A stretch of 64,000 nucleotides of DNA from Bacteroidota bacterium (lineage in GTDB: Bacteria > Bacteroidota > Bacteroidia > Chitinophagales > Saprospiraceae), in the NCBI GenBank assembly GCA_024743405.1, contig JANSWP010000006.1, positions 1-64,000 of the forward strand. The letters run 5' to 3'. Under the pieces are notes generated by a model, which was not told the DNA's origin, ran no database searches, and saw only the letters and a program-made list of their open reading frames with translations. Shown here one piece after another: positions 25,681 through 33,832 of this stretch. The first letter of the stretch is position 1; every line of letters begins with the position of its first letter. A program made the position numbers and the translations under genes.

Positions 25681-26482
25681 TTGTGAGTTCTTTAAGACGT
25701 TTAATAGAATTATTATAAAATGATTTTACTTCCTTATAGTTATCACTATCCTTAAACTTCTTTAAAAAGTCATTCGAATAGGAAACCACTTGCTTATATC
25801 GTTCTTCTTGTTTTTCGTAAATACTATTTTGTGCCAACAAGAATGCTGATTTTGCCATCATATAACGGACTTGTTCCGCTTTAGTTGTTTCTGGAAAATC
25901 TTTCAAGAGATTTTCAAAAGTCGCTGTTGAAGCTTGGTACTGTCTTAAATCAAAATATAACCCTGCCTCTTCAAAAGTCTTTTTCTCCAATTTAAGTCGC
26001 ATTTGATCGATTAGGCGATTACACTCAGCAACTTTTTCACTTGAAGGATAAGTATTGACAAAAATTTGAAATTCGTCGATAGCTTTGTTTGTGTATGTTT
26101 GATCTAAACGATAGGTTGGCGAAAGCTCATAATTTGAGTAAGCTGCCATAAAGCTTGCATCTTGCTTTTTTTCACTATTAGGAAAAGTTGTTGTGAAATT
26201 TTTGAAATAATAGTTTGCCAAAATATATCGACCTAAATTATAATAAGTATAGGCATAAGTATAATAGATGTCCTCTAACTCTGCTTTACCACGATAAGCT
26301 GGAATTATTAGTTCAAATAGAGTTTGAGAGCGTTGATATTCCTCCGTTTCAAAATACTCAAACGCTTTTTTATATATCAATTCTGTATCACCACTTGCTC
26401 TGATCTTCTCAAAGCCAGATTTACAACCAGTTCCAATAATAAGAACACAAATAAACAATATAAAAACGACCTGATTTTTCAT
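25640..26482 (-). CDS. bamD: Outer-membrane assembly lipoprotein BamD
   Basis: This 280-residue lipoprotein has a signal peptide ending GTGC (Cys20). Several TPR-like helical repeats follow (YKKAFEYFETEEYQRSQTLFE, YNLGRYILANYYFKNFTTTFPNS, FDLRQYQASTATFENLLKDFP). BamD helps insert beta-barrels in the outer membrane together with BamA; an Omp85-like gene lies elsewhere in this window but is not clearly BamA itself. It overlaps rpoZ by 41 nt. Length and layout are normal. Confidence 0.93.
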   Translation of the reverse strand: MKNQVVFILFICVLIIGTGCKSGFEKIRASGDTELIYKKAFEYFETEEYQRSQTLFELIIPAYRGKAELEDIYYTYAYTYYNLGRYILANYYFKNFTTTFPNSEKKQDASFMAAYSNYELSPTYRLDQTYTNKAIDEFQIFVNTYPSSEKVAECNRLIDQMRLKLEKKTFEEAGLYFDLRQYQASTATFENLLKDFPETTKAEQVRYMMAKSAFLLAQNSIYEKQEERYKQVVSYSNDFLKKFKDSDNYKEVKSFYNNSIKRLKELTNGRYQDQSSRVGS

Positions 26483-26559
26483 AAGTGCGCAAAATTACAA
26501 TTTTTTAAAGAAACAATACCTTTAAAAGTGTCCTATGATTATCGGTAGGTTGGTTTGAT

Positions 26560-27024
26560 TTATTTTAGATAAGCTTTTATCTGGTTTAATAGTAAAAGTG
26601 CTTGGTTTTCTTTTTGACGCATTAATGTTGCTTCTTCCTCTGTTTTATCTCGATAACCACAAAGATGAAAAACTCCGTGCGCTAAAACTCGATTCAATTC
26701 ATTTTCAAATGATGTTTCAAATTTAATCGCATTTTCTTTAACTCTATCGATACTGATGAAAATGTCTCCTTCAATATCAGGGTCTTCTGCTAAAGGGAAT
26801 GTGATAATATCTGTATAGGTATCGTGTTCGAGGTATTCTAAATTAATTTTGTGCAAGTAGTCATCAGAGCAAAAAATAAAATTGAGCAGGAGAAGCATTT
26901 TGTTCTCCTGCTCAATTATTTTTGTAACCCAAGACTTTTTTAGCTCAACATTAATTAATATGAAATCAATTTCTTCACTATGGAAGTTTATGATTGCCTC
27001 CTGTTCAAATTCTGAAGGAAACAT
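26560..27024 (-). CDS. ybeY: Endoribonuclease YbeY (rRNA maturation)
   Basis: This 154-residue metal-dependent RNase acts in 16S rRNA 3'-end maturation and ribosome quality control. The metal site HGVFHLCGYRD carries the first two histidines, but aspartate stands where the third histidine of the E. coli motif (HGCLHLLGYDH) would be; as far as I recall this is usual in Bacteroidota. DIITFPL and the C-terminal KTEEEATLMRQKENQAL also fit. Cytoplasmic. It lies between bamD and the RsbW-like gene. Confidence 0.92.
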   Translation of the reverse strand: MFPSEFEQEAIINFHSEEIDFILINVELKKSWVTKIIEQENKMLLLLNFIFCSDDYLHKINLEYLEHDTYTDIITFPLAEDPDIEGDIFISIDRVKENAIKFETSFENELNRVLAHGVFHLCGYRDKTEEEATLMRQKENQALLLLNQIKAYLK

Positions 27025-27065
27025 TTATTATTTTTTCAAAAAGTTGAGATTGGTTAATGGTTCTT

Positions 27066-27467
27066 TTACAATCTAAATTGCATTTCTACCGTACTACCGT
27101 TATTGAAATATCTTATGTCATCAGATAGTTGGTGCATCAGAAATACACCTCGTCCACCTTCTACTAAGATATTTTCAGGTGAGGTAGGGTCTGGTAACTG
27201 TTTATAATCGAACCCTTTACCTTCATCTGATACTCTAACTGCTAGACAATTTTTTTGTCTTCTGTGCCTAACTTGAACGACCTTACATTCGTCTTTACGA
27301 TTTCCATGTATTATGGCGTTAGTAACCGCTTCTGTTAGACTGATTAGAATATTACATTGTTTGTCTGGGGCAATTTTGTATTTGTTAACTAATTGATTAA
27401 CAAATTTTTCAACTTTAGATACATTACCAGGTTTAGAAGTAAGCTTCATCATATATGGTTCACTCAA
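27066..27467 (-). CDS. RsbW-like serine-kinase/ATP-binding protein
   Basis: This 133-residue protein is a single HATPase_c_2 domain of the anti-sigma-factor kinase (RsbW/SpoIIAB) type. It shows the N box LTEAVTNAIIHGN, the G1 box DEGKGFD and the G2 box GGRGVFLM. Relatives phosphorylate an anti-anti-sigma factor in partner-switching control. No partner STAS protein or sigma factor is coded nearby, so its targets are unknown. It lies between ybeY and the DUF4175 gene, separated from the latter by a 606-bp gap. Confidence 0.88.
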   Translation of the reverse strand: MSEPYMMKLTSKPGNVSKVEKFVNQLVNKYKIAPDKQCNILISLTEAVTNAIIHGNRKDECKVVQVRHRRQKNCLAVRVSDEGKGFDYKQLPDPTSPENILVEGGRGVFLMHQLSDDIRYFNNGSTVEMQFRL

Positions 27468-27847
27468 TTTAGTTTAAACAATAAGTTAGAATGCTCTAAT
27501 AATATGTTTAGACACAAAAGGTTAAAGCTTTAAGAATGCTCAAAGGGATAATGCTAAAAATAAAGCGGGACTGTAATTGTTCTCGTTTGGAAATGGGTTG
27601 AAATTAAACTTGTTCTTATTAATAGGTTTACAAATTTACAGTATTATGTGGTACTTGTCAATGCCCAAGGGATTTATTTTTTAAAAAAGGTGTGTTTGGG
27701 TTATTTGTATTATGTTCATTATCAGTTTTTTAGATTAAAATCAGTGTTTTAATACTATTTATTTTTTTACGTTTTCCAATTCATTTAGTAGTGAAAAAGG
27801 GAATTCAATTATCAAAATTACTAAGAACACCTAAAATTTCGAACAAA

Positions 27848-27884
27848 AAAAGGTTGACTTTTTATTGTTAAAAGTCAACCTTTT
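27848..27884 (-). terminator. Terminator of the DUF4175 gene
   Basis: AAAAGGTTGACTTTT (27848-27862) pairs perfectly with AAAAGTCAACCTTTT (27870-27884), a 15-bp stem with U-rich ends in either direction. It lies about 190 nt behind the DUF4175 stop, beyond the palindromic element at 27914-28074. The remainder of the gap (27468-27847) is AT-rich and shows nothing else. Confidence 0.8.
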
Positions 27885-27913
27885 CTTTGAATCAAATGAA
27901 TCTATTTATTCTT

Positions 27914-28074
27914 ATACGCTTTTCAATTAATGATGTCGTGCGAATAAAATAGTTGATTTTGGTGTTAGACAAGGCGAAAAACGCAGGGATAGCCTAGCTA
28001 TCACGAGGCTTTTCAACGAAATTTAACGCCAAAAGCGGCATTTTTTGTGCAACATCATTAATTGAAAAGCGTAT
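27914..28074 (-). repeat. 161-nt palindromic 3'-UTR element, copy A (complete)
   Basis: The outer arms at 27914-27935 and 28053-28074 are a perfect 22-bp inverted repeat. The right arm's last base is the final base of the DUF4175 TAA stop codon. Inside, a second inverted repeat (GATTTTGGTGTTA with TTAACGCCAAAAGC) surrounds a core at 27973-27994 containing AAAAACGCAGG and ATAGCC. The core matches the copy at 44772-44932 at 20 of 22 positions and lies at the same offset (59 nt) from the end. The element would be transcribed before the terminator at 27848-27884. Outer arms share no clear sequence with the other copies. Confidence 0.85.
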
Positions 28075-31000
28075 TAATCCGTCTTTAACGACTTAAAGTA
28101 TTCTTCAACTAAGAATTTGTAATAAGGTTTCAAAGACGGAGAGACTGTCTTGAATTGTTCGATTTCTGCTTCCCGTTTTTTAATATATTCTTCCAGAGAA
28201 GGTGGAATTTTTCGATCATAATCGCTTGCAGTTTCGGATTTTCTTTTATTATCAAATTCGCGCTCCCGTTCTGCTTTTTCATGTTCTAATAAGCGAGTCA
28301 AAATTTCTTCTTGACGTTTGAGCATTTCATTTGTAAGATTCTTATTAACCAAATCAGTTTCTACTTTATTCATTTGTTCAATCAAATCTTGCAACTCTTT
28401 AGACCCTTGTCCCTTTTCTTGGAGCCCCTTTTGTTTTTCTTTCATGGCCTGTCTCAGCGCCGCTTGACGAGCTGCCATTTCTGCGAATTGTTTACTCATC
28501 CCTTTTCCTTGCTGCTTTCCCTTTTGTAACCCCTCTTTCATTTTTTGTAACCCTTGATTCAATTCCTGCTGGCCTTGTGAAATTTTATCACTCGGAGATT
28601 GTCCGGGTTTGGCGCCTTTCCCTGGGTTTGTACACATTTGGTTACCAGACATCATTCCAGACATTTGTTGCTGCATTTGTTGCATAACTTCACTTAACAT
28701 CAATGCTAAATCATTAACATTTTTCATCGTTCGTTGCTGGTGTTCAGCTGCTTGAGGCTTGCGTCTTTCTTCTAATTCTTCTATACTTTCCTTCATATTT
28801 GATTTAACATCCGCAACTTTTTCTGTAACAAAGCTTTCAATTTGATAAACGCGCTTACTTAATGCTTGCAAACTATCCTCGATTAGTTTGAAATCATCTT
28901 TTAACTTAAATTGATTTTGAACTAAATCTACATAACGGGGGGTATTAACATTCGATTCATCAAATGATTCCATTAAATCTTCTTGATCGAATGAGAGCCC
29001 TACCAAGTTCTCTAATAATTGGCGCAACGCTGCCATATCTTCTTCTAATTGTTCCTGTTCTTGCTGCTGCATTTGCATTTGCATTTGCATCGCCATATCT
29101 TTCATTTTTTGAGAGGCACTCTTTTGTTTCTTTGAAGCTCCTTTATTTTCCTTTTGTTGCATTTGTTGCTGACTATCATTCATGTCTTGCTCAATATCTT
29201 CCATCTTTTCTTCATTCTCATCCTCATCTCCCATATCTTTGGGATTTTCTAATTCTTCATTTTTTTCTTGCATCTCTTCCATCTTTTCTTGCAACTCCTC
29301 AAATTCTTTATTTAGATCTTCTTGCTTTTGATCTAATTCCTCTTGCTTTTTATTCAACTCTTCTTCTTTAGCTTTTTGTTCTTGGTCACTCATCTCTTCT
29401 TTGTTCTCTTCATTTTGTTCCATCTCTTCTCCCAAGTCTTCTGTTTCTTCTGCAAGTTCTTCCTGCTTTTCTGCAAGTTCTTCCATCTTTTCCATGAAGC
29501 GCTCCATTTCCAATTCTAATTCCATTTGTTTGAACATTTCAAGCATTCTGTCCAATTCCATTTCCATCTCTTCATCGCTTATCTCCATTTCTTCCATTTT
29601 CTCTAGAGCATTTTCTTTCTCCAATTCTTGCATCAACTCTTCTATTTGCTCCATTAGTTTTTTCATTTCCTCATCCATTACTTCTTCAAATAACTCTTGA
29701 AGTTTTTCTTGTTTTTCTAACATCTCTTGATCTTGCTCGGAAAATTCTTCTTGATTTTTAATGTTTTCTTCAAAAGCTTCTTTGGCTTCATCTACCTGCT
29801 TTTGTAGTTCTTTCTGGCGATCCAGTAATTTCTCTAATTCTTTTTTCGTCTGCCAATCCACTTCTTTTTCTTGCAAAAGTTTCTCCCTCAATTTCTTCAT
29901 GTCATCTTGGATCTTTTTACTCTCATCCAATGATTTTTGTAATTTATCCTTAATTAAATCGTCATTTTCCTCAGACATCGCTTCGAACTCTTCTGTCGTC
30001 GGCATCTCAAAAAGCATTAAATTCGTTCGTGCAGATTTTGAACCATTTACACCATCATTGTCATAAACTTCAAAATAATAGGCCACTTCATCTCCAGGGT
30101 TTAGTTCCAATTCATTTAAATCCCAAGTGTGGGTATAGTTAGTAGATTTACCTTGAGACATATTTAGATTCAACGCTACTAAATCTCCTTGAGAGTCATC
30201 TTCTTTCGTGATCCTGTAATTAAATGTTAGGTTTCGTAAACCATAATCATCTGTAGCATCTCCTACAAAGAAGATTAACTTACTATCCAAACTGTCTTGA
30301 AATTTTTCAGCTTTGATGGTAGGGTACATGTCAGGAATAATAGTAATCGAATAGCTTATGGAATCCGCATTGGGTAAGACTTCATTAGAGACATATAATT
30401 TGTAAGGCTCATTTTTCAATGCTCTTTTCTTGAAAGTAAAAAGCTCATCCGAGAATCTTTTTGTCTCAATTAATTCATTCTTTCCTCCAAATTTAATAGC
30501 GATTTCATCGGTGTTTTCAGAATTGAAAACCCAATCAATGTTTGTTCCGATTGGGACTACTAGGTCTCCGATACTTGCTAAATCTTCATCTTTTCGAAGT
30601 GTATATTTTGGATAATCTAATTTTACGTCAAAGCCTAAAATATTTGGCTTTTTTAAGACCTCTAATGTGAAGTCAGGAGATTCAACCTCACTTGAATACA
30701 ATTTGAATGCTGTATTCTTTTGAACATTACTAAACCGATAGGTAAAAGTATTTTGATCTGTTTTTGTCAATCTGTATTGGTAGTTATCTATATCAATGAA
30801 CACTTCGTTAGGTAATACTTCTCCATCTACCTTTACGGTTAATGGAAAATCTTCGTATTGAACTACTTTCAAATCATCTTTAGCTATTTCGAAATGAAAA
30901 GGGGCAGGTTTTTCAAATTCTTTTTTGTGGTTGATTAATCGCGCGGTGCTGTCTTTAATCAAACTCGGTGCAGCGAAAAGAACCACTAATAACAAAAGAA

Positions 31001-31496
31001 GTGGTGGCAAAGCGTAACGCAAATATTTTCTATTTTGAGAAAGATCAATTGCACTTCGGAAAGGAACTAACTTAACTTGCTCAGATTTCTGATTGATACT
31101 TGCTAAAATCAACTCTTTATTATCAGAAGTATCTGCTTGGCTTTTCAATTGCAAGACATTAAGCAACTTATCTTTCACATCAGTAAAATGATCTCCTATA
31201 ATTCCTGCTGCTTGTTCTCGTGAAATCAATTTCCCCAATTGAAAATAATGCATGAGAGGATTAATAACCCAAACAAATAAAGATATCGCACTTATTCCCA
31301 CAAAAGAATAAAATAAAGTCGTTCTGGTAGTGGCACTAAAATAATAATAGTGTTCAAGAAAATTGAGCCCAAGAAATAGAACTAAAATTACAGCTAAACT
31401 GTACAACGCACCTCTGATCAATTGATTCATATAATATTTACGAATAAATTGATCAAGTTTTTCAATAAGGAGTTGATAGTTATTTTTTGCAGTCAT
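28074..31496 (-). CDS. DUF4175 membrane protein with giant Glu/Met/Gln-rich coiled coil
   Basis: This 1140-residue protein has three hydrophobic segments near the N-terminus (about 29-50, 60-81, 158-180), then a beta-rich extracytoplasmic region (about 195-510). A very long, strongly charged coiled coil rich in Glu, Lys, Met and Gln follows (about 520-850), then a Gly/Gln/Lys-rich stretch around GMMSGNQMCTNPGKGAKPGQ. The N-terminal layout fits DUF4175 of Bacteroidota; function is unknown. The low-complexity coding produces long open frames on the opposite strand that are not genes. Its stop codon is the edge of a 161-nt palindromic element. Confidence 0.85.
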   Translation of the reverse strand: MTAKNNYQLLIEKLDQFIRKYYMNQLIRGALYSLAVILVLFLGLNFLEHYYYFSATTRTTLFYSFVGISAISLFVWVINPLMHYFQLGKLISREQAAGIIGDHFTDVKDKLLNVLQLKSQADTSDNKELILASINQKSEQVKLVPFRSAIDLSQNRKYLRYALPPLLLLLVVLFAAPSLIKDSTARLINHKKEFEKPAPFHFEIAKDDLKVVQYEDFPLTVKVDGEVLPNEVFIDIDNYQYRLTKTDQNTFTYRFSNVQKNTAFKLYSSEVESPDFTLEVLKKPNILGFDVKLDYPKYTLRKDEDLASIGDLVVPIGTNIDWVFNSENTDEIAIKFGGKNELIETKRFSDELFTFKKRALKNEPYKLYVSNEVLPNADSISYSITIIPDMYPTIKAEKFQDSLDSKLIFFVGDATDDYGLRNLTFNYRITKEDDSQGDLVALNLNMSQGKSTNYTHTWDLNELELNPGDEVAYYFEVYDNDGVNGSKSARTNLMLFEMPTTEEFEAMSEENDDLIKDKLQKSLDESKKIQDDMKKLREKLLQEKEVDWQTKKELEKLLDRQKELQKQVDEAKEAFEENIKNQEEFSEQDQEMLEKQEKLQELFEEVMDEEMKKLMEQIEELMQELEKENALEKMEEMEISDEEMEMELDRMLEMFKQMELELEMERFMEKMEELAEKQEELAEETEDLGEEMEQNEENKEEMSDQEQKAKEEELNKKQEELDQKQEDLNKEFEELQEKMEEMQEKNEELENPKDMGDEDENEEKMEDIEQDMNDSQQQMQQKENKGASKKQKSASQKMKDMAMQMQMQMQQQEQEQLEEDMAALRQLLENLVGLSFDQEDLMESFDESNVNTPRYVDLVQNQFKLKDDFKLIEDSLQALSKRVYQIESFVTEKVADVKSNMKESIEELEERRKPQAAEHQQRTMKNVNDLALMLSEVMQQMQQQMSGMMSGNQMCTNPGKGAKPGQSPSDKISQGQQELNQGLQKMKEGLQKGKQQGKGMSKQFAEMAARQAALRQAMKEKQKGLQEKGQGSKELQDLIEQMNKVETDLVNKNLTNEMLKRQEEILTRLLEHEKAEREREFDNKRKSETASDYDRKIPPSLEEYIKKREAEIEQFKTVSPSLKPYYKFLVEEYFKSLKTD

Positions 31497-31939
31497 GAGA
31501 CTTTATGATTTACGATTGGAATATTGATTATTGGTTTTCAAAGGAGGAATTTTCCGAACATATATCCGTCCCAACAATCAAGCCATTAAAAATTATTTTA
31601 TTTGACTAATTTTTAGAATAACGACAAACCTCCTAGAAGGTTGTTGCAAGAAGCATGAAAGATAGAGCCAATCATCAGATTTAACAAGAATTGAAGTGTT
31701 AAAGGACGATAAATGTCGCTGAGTTTTGTATAACTTTGTATTTAGTATATCGCTAAAACAAGTTTTTAGCTTTTCTATCCATTCAGTTCTCTAAACTAAT
31801 GTTAGAAGTTTTTTATAAAAATTGTGTGCCTTTCCCATAATTATTCGTCTACATATTTGTGATTAATTGATTTTGAATTAGATATTACCTTCCAATTCAG
31901 AATTAGGTTCAAATTTTAAACATTAAAATCTGTAATATT
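31497..31939. other. 443-bp gap between divergent genes
   Basis: AT-rich intergenic DNA holding the promoters of the DUF4175 gene (minus) and the secreted coiled-coil gene (plus). TAACTTTG at 31731-31738 matches the Bacteroidota -7 element, but no -33 TTTG lies at the right distance. A small hairpin (CAACCTTC with its complement near 31627-31645) is the only other structure. No coding frame or element copy is seen. Confidence 0.5.
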
Positions 31940-32596
31940 ATGAAATTCAAAAACTTATTGCTCCTCTTGGTGCTTACTATTTGTTCATTTACATTTTTGA
32001 ATGCACAAGATATATCCGAAGGCGCTAGATCCATGAGCCAAGGTGTGAATAATGCGTATACTCTTGATTTACCTGATGCTGGAGATAAATTAGTTCAAAA
32101 GCTTTGGAAAGACTTCATCAAAGACTATAAAGGAAAGGTGAAAAAAGTGAAAAAAAGTGATGATTGGCTCGCAGAAGGTTGCAAAATTGCTTCTATCAAT
32201 GGTTCGCAAGGGGTAAATGTTTATTCTAGAACTGAGAAAAGTGGTGATGGTTCTGAGCACATGGTCTGGTTTGACCTTGGAGATGGGAACTATTTATCTT
32301 CTGGAAAGGATGCAAATAAAATATTAGATAGTTTTGCTCATCAAGTTAAAAAGGAATTAGTTCGTTTAGAATTGGAAGACGAAGAAAAACATCTTAAGCA
32401 ATTGCAAGGAGAGTTGAAAAAATTGGTTCGATTAAATGAAAACTATCATAAGGACATAGAGAAGGCAGAACAAGCTATTGTAAAAGCGAAAGAAAATATC
32501 AAAGTGAATCTGCAAGAACAAGAAAACTCTCAAGGATTAATTGAATCTCAAAAAGAGGCGGTAGAGGCAGTTAAAAAGCGTTTATCTAAAATGTAA
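31940..32596 (+). CDS. Secreted coiled-coil protein of unknown function
   Basis: This 218-residue protein has a signal peptide (cleavage after FLNAQ, about residue 23). A small mixed domain (about 25-130) contains EKSGDGSEHMVWFDLGDGNYL. The last 80 residues form a Lys/Glu-rich coiled coil (LKQLQGELKKLVRLNENYHKDIEK and onward). I do not recognise a characterised family; a periplasmic or surface-attached structural role is only a guess. It is a single gene between the divergent DUF4175 gene and the convergent gcvT, closed by a shared terminator. Confidence 0.7.
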   Translation: MKFKNLLLLLVLTICSFTFLNAQDISEGARSMSQGVNNAYTLDLPDAGDKLVQKLWKDFIKDYKGKVKKVKKSDDWLAEGCKIASINGSQGVNVYSRTEKSGDGSEHMVWFDLGDGNYLSSGKDANKILDSFAHQVKKELVRLELEDEEKHLKQLQGELKKLVRLNENYHKDIEKAEQAIVKAKENIKVNLQEQENSQGLIESQKEAVEAVKKRLSKM

Positions 32597-32620
32597 AAAA
32601 TCTCTTGTTTCTATAAAATG

Positions 32621-32665
32621 AAAAAGCTCCGAAAGAATCTAATAATTGGCTTTCGGAGCTTTTTT
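32621..32665. terminator. Bidirectional terminator between secreted protein gene and gcvT
   Basis: AAAAAGCTCCGAAAG (32621-32635) pairs perfectly with CTTTCGGAGCTTTTT around a 14-nt loop, and has an A run on the left and six T on the right. It serves both convergent genes. Confidence 0.88.
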
Positions 32666-32683
32666 GATTTCAGAAATTCACTA

Positions 32684-33790
32684 TTATACTTTATAAAAAG
32701 GGACTTTCACGACTTTTGCATTCAGGCTTTTTCTACCAGTCGATATTTGAATCTCAGTTCCTTCCGTTGAAAATTCCTTTTTGACATATCCCATTCCAAT
32801 AGGTTTTTCTAAAGAAGGAGACATAGTGCCAGACGTTACCACTCCAATTTCATTTCCGTCTGTGTCTTGAATAATATAGTCGTGCCTTGGAACTCGACGA
32901 TCCAAAACTTCAAAGCCGACTAATTTTCGAGTAATTCCCTCAACTCTTTGTTTACGAAAAATCTCTACGGAGTTAAATTCCCCTTTTTTTGTTTTTGTAA
33001 TCCATCCTAGACCTGCCTCAATTGGCGAGGTTGTGTCACTAATATCATTTCCATAAAGTGCGAAACCCATCTCTAAACGAAGGGTATCTCTTGCCCCTAA
33101 TCCAACCGGTTTAATACCAAAATCTTTTCCCGCTTCAAAGACTGCATCCCAGAGTTGAGCAAGTTGATCTGAGCTCGCATACAATTCAAATCCGCCCGAA
33201 CCAGTATATCCAGTTGCAGAAATAATTACATTGTCTAAACCCGCAAATTGACCTTTTACAAAAGAGTAATATTTGACACTCTTTAAATCAACTTCTGTTA
33301 GAGATTGAAGGGCATCAGCTGCTTTTGGTCCCTGAACTGCAAGTAAGCCTGTCTCTCCCGAAATATTTATTAATCTAGTATCAAAAGTATTATGCTCCTT
33401 TATCCAATTCCAATCTTTTTCAATATTTGAGGCATTGACAACTAACATAAAAGCCTGCTCCCCTTCTGTACAATTATCTTCTGGCAAACGATAAACCAAA
33501 AGATCATCAACAACGCCTCCTTTATGGTTTGGTAAACAAGAATATTGAGCATCGCCAATTTCTAATTTAGCAGCATTATTCGAAGTTACTTTTTGAATAA
33601 GGTCTAAAGCCTCTTTTCCTTTTACAATGAATTCGCCCATATGTGAGACATCAAAAACGCCAACATCATTTCTGACACATGCATGCTCTTCTTTGATCCC
33701 TGCATAAGAAATTGGCATGTTATAACCTGCGAATTCTGCCATTTTTGCGCCTAAGGCAATGTGTTTTTCTGTTAAAGGTGTGGTTTTCAT
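32684..33790 (-). CDS. gcvT: Aminomethyltransferase GcvT (glycine cleavage T protein)
   Basis: This 368-residue enzyme transfers the methylene group of the lipoyl-bound glycine intermediate to tetrahydrofolate and releases ammonia. [32 protein letters not shown] (Asp and folate-site residues), [32 protein letters not shown] and the C-terminal [18 protein letters not shown] are all typical. Length is normal. Other glycine-cleavage genes are not in the window. It lies 42 nt behind the HEAT-cyclophilin gene and may be co-transcribed. Confidence 0.97.
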   Translation of the reverse strand: MKTTPLTEKHIALGAKMAEFAGYNMPISYAGIKEEHACVRNDVGVFDVSHMGEFIVKGKEALDLIQKVTSNNAAKLEIGDAQYSCLPNHKGGVVDDLLVYRLPEDNCTEGEQAFMLVVNASNIEKDWNWIKEHNTFDTRLINISGETGLLAVQGPKAADALQSLTEVDLKSVKYYSFVKGQFAGLDNVIISATGYTGSGGFELYASSDQLAQLWDAVFEAGKDFGIKPVGLGARDTLRLEMGFALYGNDISDTTSPIEAGLGWITKTKKGEFNSVEIFRKQRVEGITRKLVGFEVLDRRVPRHDYIIQDTDGNEIGVVTSGTMSPSLEKPIGMGYVKKEFSTEGTEIQISTGRKSLNAKVVKVPFYKV

Positions 33791-33832
33791 AAACGTTAGG
33801 ACTTAATTATTTTGATTTGATAATGATTATTT

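Noticed and set aside
28964-30066. Long plus-strand open frames opposite the DUF4175 coiled coil
   Set aside because: They are Ser/Phe/Leu-rich low-complexity reverse reads of Glu/Lys/Met codons with no recognisable domain; the minus-strand gene explains them.
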